Shown in pieces: positions 44,023-55,689 of a DNA stretch of 64,000 nt. The stretch is from Hericium rajendrae (lineage: Eukaryota; Basidiomycota; Agaricomycetes; Russulales; Hericiaceae). The notes under the pieces are model-generated. The model saw only the letters and a program-made list of their open reading frames with translations, was not told where the DNA came from and made no database searches. The stretch spans positions 806,001 to 870,000 of the forward strand of contig CM065892.1 in NCBI GenBank assembly GCA_033439255.1, given 5' to 3'. The translations under genes and the position numbers were made by a program. Each line of letters begins with the position of its first letter. Positions within the stretch are counted from its first letter, which is position 1.

Positions 44023-44815
44023 GCCCATTACGCTTTCACTTGGCAGCTGACCGCTTCTGTGCAGCTTCATGCTGTTTGCCCAACTATCTCTTCTTGCGGG
44101 GCAAGACTTGGATGATATGCTTCCCGTTGACCTTCCTCTATAACTTCACTACCTATCTATGTGTTCTGCTGATTATGCACCCACAAACCTTCGTCTGCCA
44201 ATCCCTTATTAATCATCATCACAAGTCTTCTTCGTCTTCCCTACTGTAATGTAATACGGCCTTGTAACTCAAGAAGAATTTCGTGTAAAGATACGAAGCA
44301 GTGTGCGCCGACGGATGAACGTATAGCGGGCATCCGAAAAAGACTTATGTAGCGTCGAATGCAAACTTCCCAAGTCGGTTGAGTTCAGGGATAAGACGTC
44401 GCGATATAGAGGCACAGTCGTGCAAGCCGAAGATGGAATGATACAGACTGGCCCTCTATTCTCACAGAAGTTCGGGCCTGAATTGCTCACGCACTTAGAT
44501 ATAGGCTCGGATGATGGTTACACTCGAGCAGGGCATGCTCCGGCATCTCGACTGACACAGGAGCAGAAAATGACCCAGGAGCAGAAACGGCAGAAGGGCC
44601 AGCAGTATTAAAGACGGAGCGGTTGGGCAGAATGGCGCCGGAGAATCTCGCAAGCAAGGCAGTGGAGGACAGAAGGAGATGTGCCAGCGCGACCCAGTGA
44701 ACGGGAATGCGGATCACAAGATGAGGTCGGAAGCCAGGCGACAGACGCCTGATGGACTCACCCGCCAGATCGCCAAGGACCACACATAGAGCAGAATTTT
44801 GTCGCACTGTGCAGG
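44023..44815. other. Intergenic, nothing recognised
   Basis: Short frames only. ACACAGGAGCAGAAAATGAC and ACCCAGGAGCAGAAACGGCA form a small direct repeat near 44,558-44,595. Confidence 0.35.
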
Positions 44816-45345
44816 AATGTACGCATGGGTTCATACGCACACAGCATGGAGGCGAGGAAGACGACCGGCGCGTACGTGCAAGGGTTCATGCATGCACGAC
44901 GCAGCCGAATAAATCCTGATCAGCGTGAGGATGAATAGCTGGAGACGAGAAACTGTGCGTACCCCTGAACTCGCGCTAAGAATCGCCTAGGACCAGGACA
45001 CATGGAGCAGGATTTTATCGCGCTCAGCAGGAATACGCGCACGGATCCATGCGCGCATGAGTTCATACGCGCATGAGTTCATACGCGCATGATGAGTTCA
45101 TACGCGCATGAGTTCATACGCGCATGAGTTCATACGCACAGCATGGAGGTGAGGAAGACGGCCAATGCGTACGCGCATGGGCTCATACGCGCACGATACA
45201 GCCAGCTCGACAAAGAATTGACCGACAAATTGCTTGGACGATTTCGAATCGTTCGCCAAACACAACCAAGCAGCATGTCATGTGACTCCGCCGCGTGAGC
45301 CCGGAGCTTCAAATCAATCGCACCGTGGTGCACGCAGCAAGGTTA
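44816..45345 (+). repeat. R16 dispersed repeat, copy B
   Basis: It is nearly the same as copy C at 61.5 kb. The 16-bp array TTCATACGCGCATGAG has about five to six units here, one with a 3-base insertion (45,060-45,135). The array is followed by the CCAGCTCGAC and GACGATTTCGAATCGTTCGC blocks and ends in TTAGATATTTGATTAGTGAG. Confidence 0.9.
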
Positions 45346-45369
45346 GATATTTGATTAGTGAGTAGTACA

Positions 45370-45559
45370 TAGCTAGGTACGACGCACCGACAGTCCAAAA
45401 TTCACTGCGGGCATAGCCCAATTTTACGCCAAAGAATATTTGAATAATTTCGGGGCAAAGACACCAAAACAGCACTAGATGTATAGCATCGAAGAAGATC
45501 GGGGGAAGAGCTGAGATTATCTGGGGAAACTTCGCTGCCTGTTCCGGCGCGGAAGTCAT
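45370..45559 (-). CDS. Possible 5' exon of a membrane protein, cut by R16
   Basis: A frame starting at the ATG at 45559 reads MTSAPEQAAKFPQIISAL, then hydrophobic FFDAIHLVLFWCLCP and EIIQIFFGVKLGYA, and runs into the R16 edge. The context suggests the 5' end of a small membrane protein gene truncated by the repeat. The family is not recognised. Confidence 0.3.
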
Positions 45560-46699
45560 TGAGTCTCCCTCCGATATTTTTTAAGATCTTCTCTGCAAGA
45601 CGACTTTCGATATTCCCTTGTTCTTTTCATGTGTTTTATTGAAAGCACTTTCTTCGTCAGCTGGCACCTGAAATCTCAAATCAGAGTATACTGAAAACTC
45701 GTAGCAAATACCTAATTGTACTTTAAATCGTCCTCCTAACATGCTCCCCATACTATCATGGACTTACTTCGGTTTTCACGACACGAAAGCTCGAAAAGAA
45801 TCCGTAGAGAACATAAAAGCTGCCGTTAATTATGCTCAACATTTTTTCGCACCTGAGGCTTGAACTTTCTTGTCAGCGCAAATCCATGGAAAACATGCTG
45901 CAATTAAATCTGACTTACATTCTATCCAGCAAAATACTGGACATACTATTCAAATCGCCAAGGATCTTCCGTATAAGTATTTCGAAAAAAATGTCTTGAC
46001 TGTCCATTGTCATTGTCCACCACGACAGTTGACAGTGGCTATAGACAAAAGATAAGGCAGATCGTGAAAGCGAGTGGACTTGAGACGCACGAAATCGTCG
46101 TGGTAGTGCAAAATGCCGCCGCGCCGTGCCCGCCATCCCCTCAGCCAATTCGAATGCTCCATCTTGATCATGGCATGTAGGGCGGTTGATTGCTCTCTAC
46201 GCCCATGATGCAGCGAGGTTTTCCGAGGCGGCATGCCCGCGCTCGTTTCACCCTGGTCTATAATCAGTCGGTCTCGGTGGATAGCGAATAGTTCGCGCTG
46301 TTTCTTAGCTCCCCACGCCCACGCCCAAGGAAGGGGATGTGCGTGAAGCAATCGTTGTCCACAGAGGGCCTACAGGCGGGCAAGAGAGTGAGCAAGAACA
46401 CGGAGGTGCCCAAAAGAGCACACATGGAGGGCGGAAGGCACGAAGTGGAGAAAGGAAGGGAGCAAGAATGCGGGAGTGAGCAAGAATCCAGCAAGCACAT
46501 GAAGCGTCCGCGTACGATGGGGCTAATGACCAGCAAAGGAGATAGCGAGGACGTGAGTTGATGAACTAGAAGCTTTCCGAGCCAGTGACCTTGAGCGCAT
46601 TGCACGAACGGGCTGCTCAAGCCCTGACGTTGCGAACACATATGCACACACGCATGGAGTACCCAAGGTAAACCGCAATCGTTCGGGCGAGATCGAATA
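45560..46699. other. Intergenic, nothing recognised
   Basis: The left half is AT-rich. Short frames at 46,337-46,561 have no recognisable family. Confidence 0.35.
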
Positions 46700-48680
46700 C
46701 ATAGATCATGAAAAGTCAAAGCAAAGATAGCCAGGATGACAAGAAATCACGGCTTACAGAGCGCGAGCATATCCTCTACTGCTCGCCCTCTGCTTCTTCC
46801 TGTATAACCTCCAGTCCGAACGGCGTCAGGGCCATGACAACACCCTGCTCGTTCTCGTCCCACTCGACGCCCTCTGCACCGTGCCCAGTCTCATCGCCGT
46901 CGCCGCCGCTCTCTCCGCCGTCAGACAAGTCGCTCTCCTGACCTTCCTGGATAACCTCCAAACCGAACGGCGTGATGGCCATGGGAGCAGCCGGAGCGTC
47001 AGCCCTGCAATCGTGAGTACTAGCTCCTGCACGCACTGAAAACAATTCACCTGAGTTCGCACATGCCAGGAACGCCCGCGATGCTCACCATCTCCCCGCT
47101 GTCACCATTCGGACGAGCCCAAAGCGCACGAAGACGCCGCCAAGAGGAGATAAGGGAGCGGAACGAAAACAGGCACATGAGTAGTAGACTTGGAGGAGGA
47201 TGTGTGTGGGATGCTGCAGAGTCGTCCTGATGGATGGTGATATGGTGGTCGTTGTCTTAGTGGTGCAAAGCGCCCAAAGCAGCCTTTTGAACGCGACAAA
47301 GCAAACGAAGCCAAACGCAGGGGGGGTAGAAACCACCAACGCTTGACCAGCTAGCCACATACGTTCAGGACCAGTGTCCCATCTACTACCCACTCAGATT
47401 CGTTACTGCCCCGCTGAGACATGATCGCAGCCAGCCTCCACCAACCGATGAAGTCGACTGGCTCTCGTTGAGCCTCGCACCGAGATTCTGCTTGAAATTG
47501 AGTACCTCGTCCAGCGGACGGGGCTGTCCTTTGTAATCGCTAACCTGCTTAGTCTCTCTTCTTGTTTGATTTCTGGCTGATGATACTGGGCGGACGTGTC
47601 TAGGTAATGAATTTTGGGTTTCCGCGGCGTTATGCGGCGTCGTGCGTCCCACTCCTACCGTCTTCCTTGCCGACTCGACATCATACGCCTGCGAGGTCTT
47701 GCGCGCGGACACTATCAAGTCGTTGTTCAATCCCGACCGAACGCATCCCCCGCGTCATCGTGCGAGGAACCATTCGCGTTCGCGTCCGTGCGGGCGACTG
47801 CGCTGGGAACACCGCGGGAACAGATCGCGCCAGTGCGAACATGTGAGGGAATGCGTGCATGGATGGACAGCGCTCATGTCGATGGTGGTGATAACGTTTA
47901 TAGGATAGAGCTGCGCTAGAGCTGAAGAATAGCCAGGGGGCCGTGAGCCATCAGTTGTGGTTCTGTAGCGCGTACGTGGAATTCCTCGTACTAATTCTCT
48001 GCTCTCAATATCCAGGTTACGCTTGGACAATGAAAGGCGGCGGTAACACGTTGCAGCGCGAGCACGCGCATCCCCAGCTCGCTCGTGGGCCTCAGCTCGT
48101 CCGGCGTAGAGGGTCCGGCTATGGATCAACTTGAACGTGGCGAGGAATCTGGTGAGTGACTCTTGCCCCTTCGATTCTTGCTCTGGAGACGTGCAGGCAT
48201 CGGCATCAGGGCTGATGTGCGGCAGGCAGCTCTCCTACGTATGTACGTTGATGCACTTCACGTCGCAAGCTCGCTTTGAGGCGATGGACTCGTTCAAGGC
48301 CATGGTGGTGTAGTTTTACGCCAAATCTGTTCTGAAAGGATGTTAAGTCATCCTGTGCGTGCAAAGGTGAGCTCAAACTCACGTCTTCCCCTTACGACTC
48401 CATCGCCCTCGTCAGCATCATCACGAGAAATATATATTGACGCGTGGGGGGAGATATACCGAGCTTTCTTGTGCGATCCGTAGGGGGGAAGACGGCAGTG
48501 CGGAAGGGTGCTGCTCGCTACTCACACTGCTTTCATGTGTCGAATCGAACTCGCGACAGCGTCGTCGATATCAGTCGCCACGCAAACATAGCTTAAGTCG
48601 ACCACACAACCAGCGTCCTGGCTTCCCACGCGGGCCGATCGATCTCGATCTTGCTACTCCGATTATCACGCGACATTGAC
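46700..48680. repeat. Segmental duplication, copy A
   Basis: About 2 kb aligns collinearly, in direct orientation, with 52,880-54,880. Long blocks are almost identical, such as the 100 bases around 47,341-47,470 against 53,515-53,640. Beyond the small gene at 46,776-47,422 the copy contains open frames on both strands near 47,600-48,320 that are also present in copy B, but with frame differences. Their coding status is unclear. The edges are approximate. Confidence 0.85.
46776..47422 (-). CDS. PFGLEVIQE-repeat protein, copy A
   Basis: Three exons (47422-47363, 47226-47051, 47004-46776) total 465 nt and give 154 aa. It starts MSQRGSNESEWVVDGTLVLN. The middle has a basic, partly hydrophobic stretch (FSFRSLISSWRRLRALWAR). 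The C-terminal part holds two copies of TPFGLEVIQE, joined by a very acidic linker (SDLSDGGESGGDGDETGHG). Each repeat is preceded by a short hydrophobic turn (PMAI, VVMAL). The family is not recognised. The paralogue in copy B keeps both repeats. The role is unknown; repeated identical decapeptides in an acidic context suggest a short binding motif, which is inference. Confidence 0.6.
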
Positions 48681-48859
48681 TCGGAGGTATCCAAGCTTTG
48701 AACTATCCTCTAAGGCTCTAAAGTTACAGTACATTGTGATCTCTTCGCAGGTGGATGTAGGTATTAGTTACTATACCAAGCATATCACAAGGAATTGTAA
48801 AGACGTGATGAGGTGAGTTAAGGAAGGCCGTTGTGGAGAGATAAGTAGCATGACTCGAC

Positions 48860-49561
48860 CTACATGTCCTTCAATTCCGCGGTGATGGACAGGATTTCCA
48901 AACGTGTAAAACCAAACTGAATAAGATGCTCTCGAAATGCTGACTCGTTTCGAGCAAGAATACGCTTGAGAAAATGCACGTCGTGATACGTTCTGATTCC
49001 AAAGTCGGCGAATCGCTCGATATTGTCGGAGCTATTCATGCCGACGACCGTCAGAAAATTCCGTAGAGCATCGGATTCAGGAGCGATGGCAGCTGATTGG
49101 ACCAGTAAGTAAGATTGACTGATGAAGTAATCGGACACTCACCTTGTCTCCGTCTCCTCTTCTTTCCAACGCGATTCGGGGAAGACGGTACAGTCATGGA
49201 ATATACAAGCACTCCTGATGCACCCTCATCAGGTCTGTTGTCGTGTATGTGCAGCCGATGATTTGAAGACGTGCGGTCATCTTTGCGAGATCGGGCATTA
49301 TGATTATGATGAGTCCGCGTTGGCTTCAGGCATTTCTCGTCGTCATCTAATATGTCTTTCTGTTCATTGTTGATGGCTTTCCAGATGGTTCGCAGCGAGC
49401 ACTGGTGAATTTCAGCCAGGTCAGGTGCCTTCATGCCATCGCTGAACTGACGACGGATCGTGGCACGTTCAGGACGTTCGATGATGCGATAAGGGGAACT
49501 ATCGAGTGAAGTCAGTTGCTGGAAAGCAGTACGTTTACCGACGGTTTTTGACTTACGGCAT
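48860..49561 (-). CDS. HTH plus SAM-like protein, paralogue 1
   Basis: Three exons (49561-49557, 49498-49143, 49092-48860) total 594 nt and give 197 aa. The first exon is only five bases (ATGCC). Residues about 3-45 look like a helix-turn-helix of the homeodomain-like/resolvase kind (ERATIRRQFSDG, APDLAEIHQCSLRTIWKAIN). The middle is a polar linker with a basic GKKRRRRQ, a possible nuclear signal. Residues about 135-195 have a SAM-like pattern (NIERFADFGIRTYHDVHFLK, FGFTRLEILSIT). The gene at 55.7 kb has the same plan and the same 5-nt first exon. A small DNA-binding protein with an oligomerising domain is the best reading. I cannot name the family. Confidence 0.65.
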
Positions 49562-51662
49562 TAATGAACTTCGAGCACGTATGGAAATGCTCAAAGTTGC
49601 GGGATCAAAACACTGAACATGTGAATCGTGATACAGTCAAAAGATATGGTGTTAGAGAACATGAATGGACGCTCACATTTAGCTGCAGGTACTGTCAAAA
49701 AGCGAGATGAAAGTACGGATGCAAGACGAGAGGCGCACAGTATTAACCAAGTTCCTCTGGCGCTGAGGGATATTCCCGTCGGCCACATTCACCCAATACT
49801 GCGCCTCGTGCCCAGCCACCAGACAATTGTCTGAGGTATGTAACTGTCTTGGACAACTGTGCAGGATTGACTTGATCGAAACGCCGTATCCAAGAACACT
49901 TGTCAGTATATCGGCGTTTCTTTAACTACGTACTTTCATCTTTGAGGTCACCGTTCCTCGTGTTGTCCGCATTTGTTAGCGATAACAAGTCCGACATGGT
50001 CACCAGACATTCATAATACGGAACGCCTGTAAAGTCCAGATACGTCACAAGATCAGGCCATACACTAGGGACAAGAGGACAGAGTGCGTGCTTTCCGAAG
50101 GAAGGAAGGAAGTATATTCCGCAGAGTACTCACAACATGCGTATCATGTAACTGCTCCGGTCACTGCCCAAAACAATTCACTGGGAAGGACCGTCGTCAC
50201 ATCACACGAATCTTTATTAAGATTGCATCCGGGACCGGAACAGTTGTCTGCCATGTGCCGAGTCCGTATTGATGGAAACATGGCCAACGACATGACTGTG
50301 CAGAGAGGATACTGTTCGTTCTTCGGGACCGGAACAGGTGATCTCACTCTCAGGAGGAAACCTCTCTCCAACGGCCGCGTGTCCATTTCGTGCGGGTGCC
50401 CTTGGCCTACTCGAGATGCTCGGATGCAAGCTAATTGTACTCGATGGAATACGCACACCTGTCCTGCTTGATAGCCAATCTAGCTTATGCAGTGCTTCGG
50501 CTGCCACTTACCTGGCCATCCTTCAAGTTCTTGAATCCCACGAAGCAGAGAATGCGCGACGTTTGACGATTGAGGGTTCTCCCGGAGATGACTGGCAGAC
50601 TGCTATTGCAATTTGCTAAGGCTACCATTATGGCATAAAGGGTGACAAATGCATGAGGTAGAAGGTGAAGAAGAAAGTTGGAAGAAATCGGCGTGAGCAG
50701 CGAGGGTCTTTCTCGCCACGACTCATTGGTGTCATATATATATGATGGCTACCCTGATTCAGCTGGAACGACGTAAGGCTGGCAGAACCATTACCTTCAA
50801 ATTTTTATTCGAGCGATGAGAAGACGAGGACATGGGTATGCCGACTCCAAGATTATGATGCTTATCAGAAGACATTTGCTGCTCCCTGGCTTTCTCCAAA
50901 GGCTGAGGTTATTGTCTCGAAGCGCTTATTTGGGATAGATCGATTTCTTCGCCTCCATCGCAAAGCATCTAGATGCAGGTGAAAACGACTTCAAAGGTAA
51001 CGAAAAGTCAGTGCTAAGTGGTGCAGTAGTAAGACGGTACTCGCCCTCCCAGACATCGTCGACGGCAACTGTCGTCTCTTCTGTATAATCTTCACCGAGA
51101 CGAGGCCCGCGCAGCCAGCTCCGCGTTGAGATAACCCAGCTGGACGAGTGCCTCGATGGACTTATAGGACGACTTGAGGGATACCCATGCGAAATCGTGT
51201 CGCGCGGATCATACGTGAGACATGGAGTATGCCGGCGGAGCACTGGAGGTAAGAAGGAATGACGGGCGATATTCAGAAAATCAAAAAAGGGGGTTTTAAT
51301 TTGCTTACCTTGTGCCATATATCTACCCTAGCGAGCCTCATTGGCGTTCGAATAATCATTCCTACCTTATCTTAAAACGAGAAGACGTGCAGTGCTGCGG
51401 TTGAGACGATTACGCTGGCTCGGACGGCAGCTGAGAGGCCTAGTTCGAACATCTGTTCTCGCACAGCGTTGAACGCTCGGCGCTCGCGCACCATGTCGTA
51501 CAGCCGCCCGCCCCGCGTACAGCCCAGCCCACCGTTCGACCGTCTTGACCGCGGTCCTCGCATGCGGTCCTCGCCGCCGTCCCTGACAACTCCGACCTCG
51601 AGGCGTCAACAGCACGGATGGTCATCCAGCGAAGCATCAGATCCACAAGTACGACGGGAATC
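49562..51662. other. No confident gene; one open exon near 50.3 kb
   Basis: A plus frame from about 50,335 to 50,619 (ISLSGGNLSPTAACPFRAG, LQVLESHEAENARRL) looks mixed enough to be an exon, but no start or family is clear. A minus frame near 51,370-51,560 (LYDMVRERRAFNAVREQM) is similar. Nothing else is recognised. Confidence 0.35.
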
Positions 51663-52640
51663 CTATGCAACCCTATTCGCGTCGATGGACGTTAGTTCGC
51701 GGCTTATTAAGACCGCTGTGATGAGTGTCATGTCGTTGAAGTGCAGGTCCGGGATGAGCTTATCCATGTGGAATTCAGCCACGCCCTGTGCGCCGTCGTC
51801 AGGTGAGCGAAGGGCAGGATATCAACGAAGGACGCACCTTCAGCAAAGGCCAGCCCTGCGCTTTCCACCAGACGGTGTCGCTAGTGTAGTCAAAATGGTC
51901 GCTAGTGTAGTCAAAATGGTCCCAGACGTAGATCATCTGTCAAAGCTCAGATAGTAACGAAATAAGATGCATACCATCCACGCGTTGGACTCTGTAACAT
52001 GGTGTGAGCAAATGATCTATAACAGAACGGTGAGCAGAAAGCAGACAGGGTAGTCAGCCCATTGCGCCGAATTTCCATCTGGCTTTATTCCTGTATGTGC
52101 GAAGATCTGTAGTCATATCCAAGCACACCAGACCTTCTATCCGGTCATTTGCAAAAACCTGGTTCGTACATTCATCTAGATGACATATCAACACAAGTCC
52201 GAGAGAGAGAGAGAACGCACAGACGCACCTCATTATGGGTATCCTCTAGAGATTTCATAAAGAGTCTGCGCCGTCTCAGTGCCGCGAGGTTCCCATATCT
52301 TCTACTCGACAGTACGGTGAGTCACGGAAATGACGGATTATGAGGGGCGCTCACCTCCATGTAATCCCATAAGCTCTGCATGACGTTCATACCAGTCATC
52401 TCTGCCATCCAGTAGTCCATCTGTGTATTGATGTTGGCATCTAGCAAATCCCGATTAGCTATGCCCTGAACTCCTCTCCCACTTACGATAGTCTGCAGAC
52501 CAGTCAGCACATCATTCCAAATCCCATAGAATAAAAGAATACGCACCTGCGCTCCACATATTGATCAACGGGTTCGGGGAGATTTTAGCTAAGTCGAATA
52601 AGACGGACACTGCTATATATGATAGCAGCGGGAGTTCTAT
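51663..52640 (-). pseudogene. GH95 alpha-L-fucosidase relic
   Basis: Separate exons on the minus strand match fungal GH95 in the right order: ANINTQMDYWMAEMTGMNVM, QSLWDYME, WEPRGTETAQTLYEISRG, FAHTGIKPDGNSAQWADYP, ESNAWM, VWDHFDYTSD, WWKAQGWPLLK, GVAEFHMDKLIPDLHFND. Intron borders between several of these are still good. Damage includes a frameshift at the RGW.THNE region, a 21-base tandem duplication that repeats DHFDYTS, and loss of everything after TLITAVLI, including the part where the family has APCNSPEQ and the catalytic region. A stop follows at 51,663-51,665. An upstream AKISPNPLINMW may be the decayed ARG.LPANLQGKW block. GH95 enzymes release terminal alpha-1,2-fucose. Confidence 0.8.
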
Positions 52641-52879
52641 GGCGTCATCCAAACGTAAATGTGGCAACAAGCTAGAATAACTTACATGCAGAGGAAGTTC
52701 GACCTGGAAGAACTTCAATCGGAGCAGACGCGACGACATGACAGTATCACGTGAGAGAGAAAACATAACGAAAGGACTGCTAACAGGACACCCAAGACGA
52801 AAGCTAGTACAACCAAGACAACGATTTGACAGCGATAGCAATTCTATAGCATGCGAAAACAATTCAACAAGGAAGACCA

Positions 52880-54880
52880 CAGCAAAGATAACAAGAAATC
52901 GAGCCTTCCAAATCACAGACATCTCCTCTACTGCTCGCGTTGCTCCTCCTCATCGGTTAGATCCCCCTCCGCTTCTTCCTGGATGACCTCCAGTCCGAAC
53001 GGCGTCAGGGCCATGACAACACCCTGCTCGTTCTCGTCCCACTCGACGCCCTCTGCACCGTGCCCAGTCTCATCGCCGTCGCCGCCGCTCTCTCCGCCGT
53101 CAGACAAGTCGCCTTCCTGATGTTCCTGGATAACCTCCAAACCGAACGGCGTGATGGCCATGGGAGCAGCCGGAGCGTCAGCCCTGCAATCGTGAGTACT
53201 AGTTCCTGCACGCACTGGAAATAAACTTACCTGAGTTCATACATGCCCGGAACGCTTGCCATGCTCACCACCTCCCCGCTGTCGCCGTTCGAGCGAGCCC
53301 AAAGCGCACGAAGACGCCGCCAGAAGGAGATGAGAGAGCGGAATGAAAACAGGCACATGAGTAGGAGACTTGGAGGATGATGTGTGGTACTGTGGATTCG
53401 TCCTAGTGGATGGCGGTCATTGTGTTAGTGGTGCAAAGCGCCCAAAGCAGCCTTTTGAAAGCGACTAAGCAAACGAAGCCAAACACAGGGGGGTAGAAAC
53501 GCTTGACCAGCTAGCCACATACGTTCAGGACCAGTGTCCCATCTACTACCCACTCAGATTCGTTACCGCCCCGCTGAGACATGATCGCAGCCAGCCTCCA
53601 CCAACCGATGAAGTCGACTGGCTCTCGTTGAGCCTCGCACTGAGATTCTGCTTAACATCGAGTACCTCGTGCAGCAGACGGGGCCGTCCTTCGTAATCGC
53701 CGACCTGCTTAGTCTTCCTTCTTGTTTGCCTGGCTAACGTGGGCGGGTGTGTCTAGGTAATGACTTTTGGGTTTCCGCGGCGTTATGTGCGGCGTCCTGT
53801 ATCCCACTCGTCCCGTCTTCTTTGGCGACTGGACATCATGTGCCTGCGAGGTCTTGCGCTCGGACACTAACAAGCCATTGTTCGATTCCGACTGAGCGGA
53901 TCTCCTATGTCGTTGCGCGAGGAACAATTCGCGTTCGCGTCCGTGCGGGCGACTGCGCTGGGAAGATCGGAACAAAACGCGCCCAGTGCAAATATGTGAG
54001 GGGATGCGACGTCGGCAGTTCGCACTGGTGCGTGTGATTTGTCGTGCATGGATGGATGGCGCTCATGTTGGTGATAACGGTTACATGCTAGAGAGATGCG
54101 CTAGAGCTGTGAAGGGCGAAGGGGCCGTGGGCCGTCAGTCCTGGTTGTCGCGTACGTGTCATTCCTCGTACCAGTTCTCTGCTGTTTAATATACAGACTA
54201 CGCCTGGACAATGAAAGGCGGCCATGACAGGTTGCAGCGCGAGCACGCGCATCCCCAGCTCGCTCGTGCGCCTCAGCTCGTCCGGCGTAGAGGGTCTTGC
54301 TACGGATCGACTGGAACCTGGCGAGGAACCTGGTGAGTGATTCTTGGAATTTCCTGCTCCTTCAACTCTTGCTCTGGGGACGTGCAGACGTCGGCATCAG
54401 GGTTGATGTGCGGCAGGCGGCCCTTCTACGTATATGGACGTCAATGCGCCTCATGTGCAAGCTCGCCTTGACGCCGATGGAGTTGGGGACTATTCAAGGC
54501 CATAGGGGCGTAGTCTTAATCCCGAATCTCTTCTGGAAGGATGTAAGTATTCTCGTGCGTGCAAAATCGAGCTCAAACTCACGTCTTTCCCTTACGATTC
54601 CATCGCCGTCGTCAGCATTGTCACGAGCAGGACATACTGACGTGCGGGGGAGATGTCCCAGGCTTTCTTGTGGGGGAAAGATGGCAGTGCGAAAAGGCAT
54701 TGCTCGCTACTCACACTGCTCTCAAGCGTCGAGTTGGACTCGCGACGGTGTCGTCGATATCAGTTGCCACGCCGTCTGGCTTAGTAAAGGTAAAAACATC
54801 GACCACACAACAACCAGCATCCTGGCTTCCCACGCGGGTCGATCGATCTCGATCTTGCTACCCCGATAATCACGCGCTCT
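52880..54880. repeat. Segmental duplication, copy B
   Basis: Direct-orientation copy of 46,700-48,680, separated by about 4.2 kb. Small indels break several frames relative to copy A. Similarity fades after CTTGCTACCCCGATAATCAC near 54,875. Confidence 0.85.
52928..53358 (-). CDS. PFGLEVIQE-repeat protein, copy B
   Basis: Exons 53358-53231 and 53183-52928 (384 nt, 127 aa) run from an internal ATG (MCLFSFRSLISFWRRL) to a C-terminus eight residues longer than in copy A (DLTDEEEQREQ). Both TPFGLEVIQE repeats and the acidic linker are kept. The first exon of copy A is also present here at about 53,540-53,600 (MSQRGGNESEWVV), but a 4-base length difference puts it out of frame with exon 2. Copy B therefore either starts at 53358 or is losing function. 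Confidence 0.5.
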
Positions 54881-55551
54881 CGACTGCCGTCCTCCGCCTT
54901 GTGAGGCTAGCCATGGGGCCCTCAACGAGCACAATATTAATGCTCTCGTCCTATTAGAGGCCCGAAGCCCACTTGACGATTGCCTTACCCGCGTTCTCCG
55001 GCGGCGACGAGCCTCTGCGTCGAGTCAGTGGGTTGCCGCAGAGCAGGCTGTCGTGAATGCCGAAGCGTAAGCAATCGGATGCCGTTACGGATACGTATCC
55101 AGTCCACATGGTCGAGCAAACGGAGGATTATCAGACGAACGAGGAGAAAAGGTCATACACACACCACGCGGCTCCGCTGCTTCTAGAAGGGGAGTCCCAG
55201 AGCAGGGGTACCCCTCGCTCATATGATGAGTCCACACTGCATCGCGGGACTATCACAAGCGACGACGATCGCTATGACAAAACTGGAGGAGTACACTGAC
55301 GGCATGCCATGATGTCCAATTGTCTGCAACAATGGTCCCAATTTACCAACAACTGTCGGGCTGTCCCATGGCACGGTGACGTTTATGAACATGCTATCCA
55401 CAACTTAGGTGCTAATTTAGTGACAATTACGGTGAAGCCAATAATATGGCCATCCTCATGTTGCACCATTGTGTGACACTAGACAGAGTATCCGCAGCAC
55501 AACACGTTTGCGAGGCGCTTGCGCGGTGAAGTCATTGCCCGCGCTGCATGA
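54881..55551. other. Upstream region of the next gene; one hydrophilic frame
   Basis: A plus frame at 55,057-55,299 begins MPKRKQSDAVTD and is very hydrophilic. It has no family and no other coding support. Confidence 0.35.
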
Positions 55552-55560
55552 ATATATAAA
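55552..55560 (+). promoter_or_regulatory. TATA box of HTH plus SAM-like gene 2
   Basis: ATATATAAA lies about 130 bases before the ATG at 55690, in otherwise GC-balanced sequence. Confidence 0.55.
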
Positions 55561-55689
55561 GGTTCAGTGTATCGCTTTCTTCCATCGTTATTGACCAGTA
55601 GACTCCCGTCAGAGTTCTGGTTCGTATCTCTCTCCGTCGTTATACTATTACTCTGCACTGTTTTCAATTTCGTGTCGTACCTGGATAAA

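Noticed and set aside
47386-47730. Minus 114-codon frame in duplication A ending GGGWLRSCLSGAVTNLSG
   Set aside because: It overlaps the first exon of the PFGLEVIQE gene in another frame, and its counterpart in copy B is frame-shifted upstream. I preferred the three-exon model, though this frame is not fully excluded.
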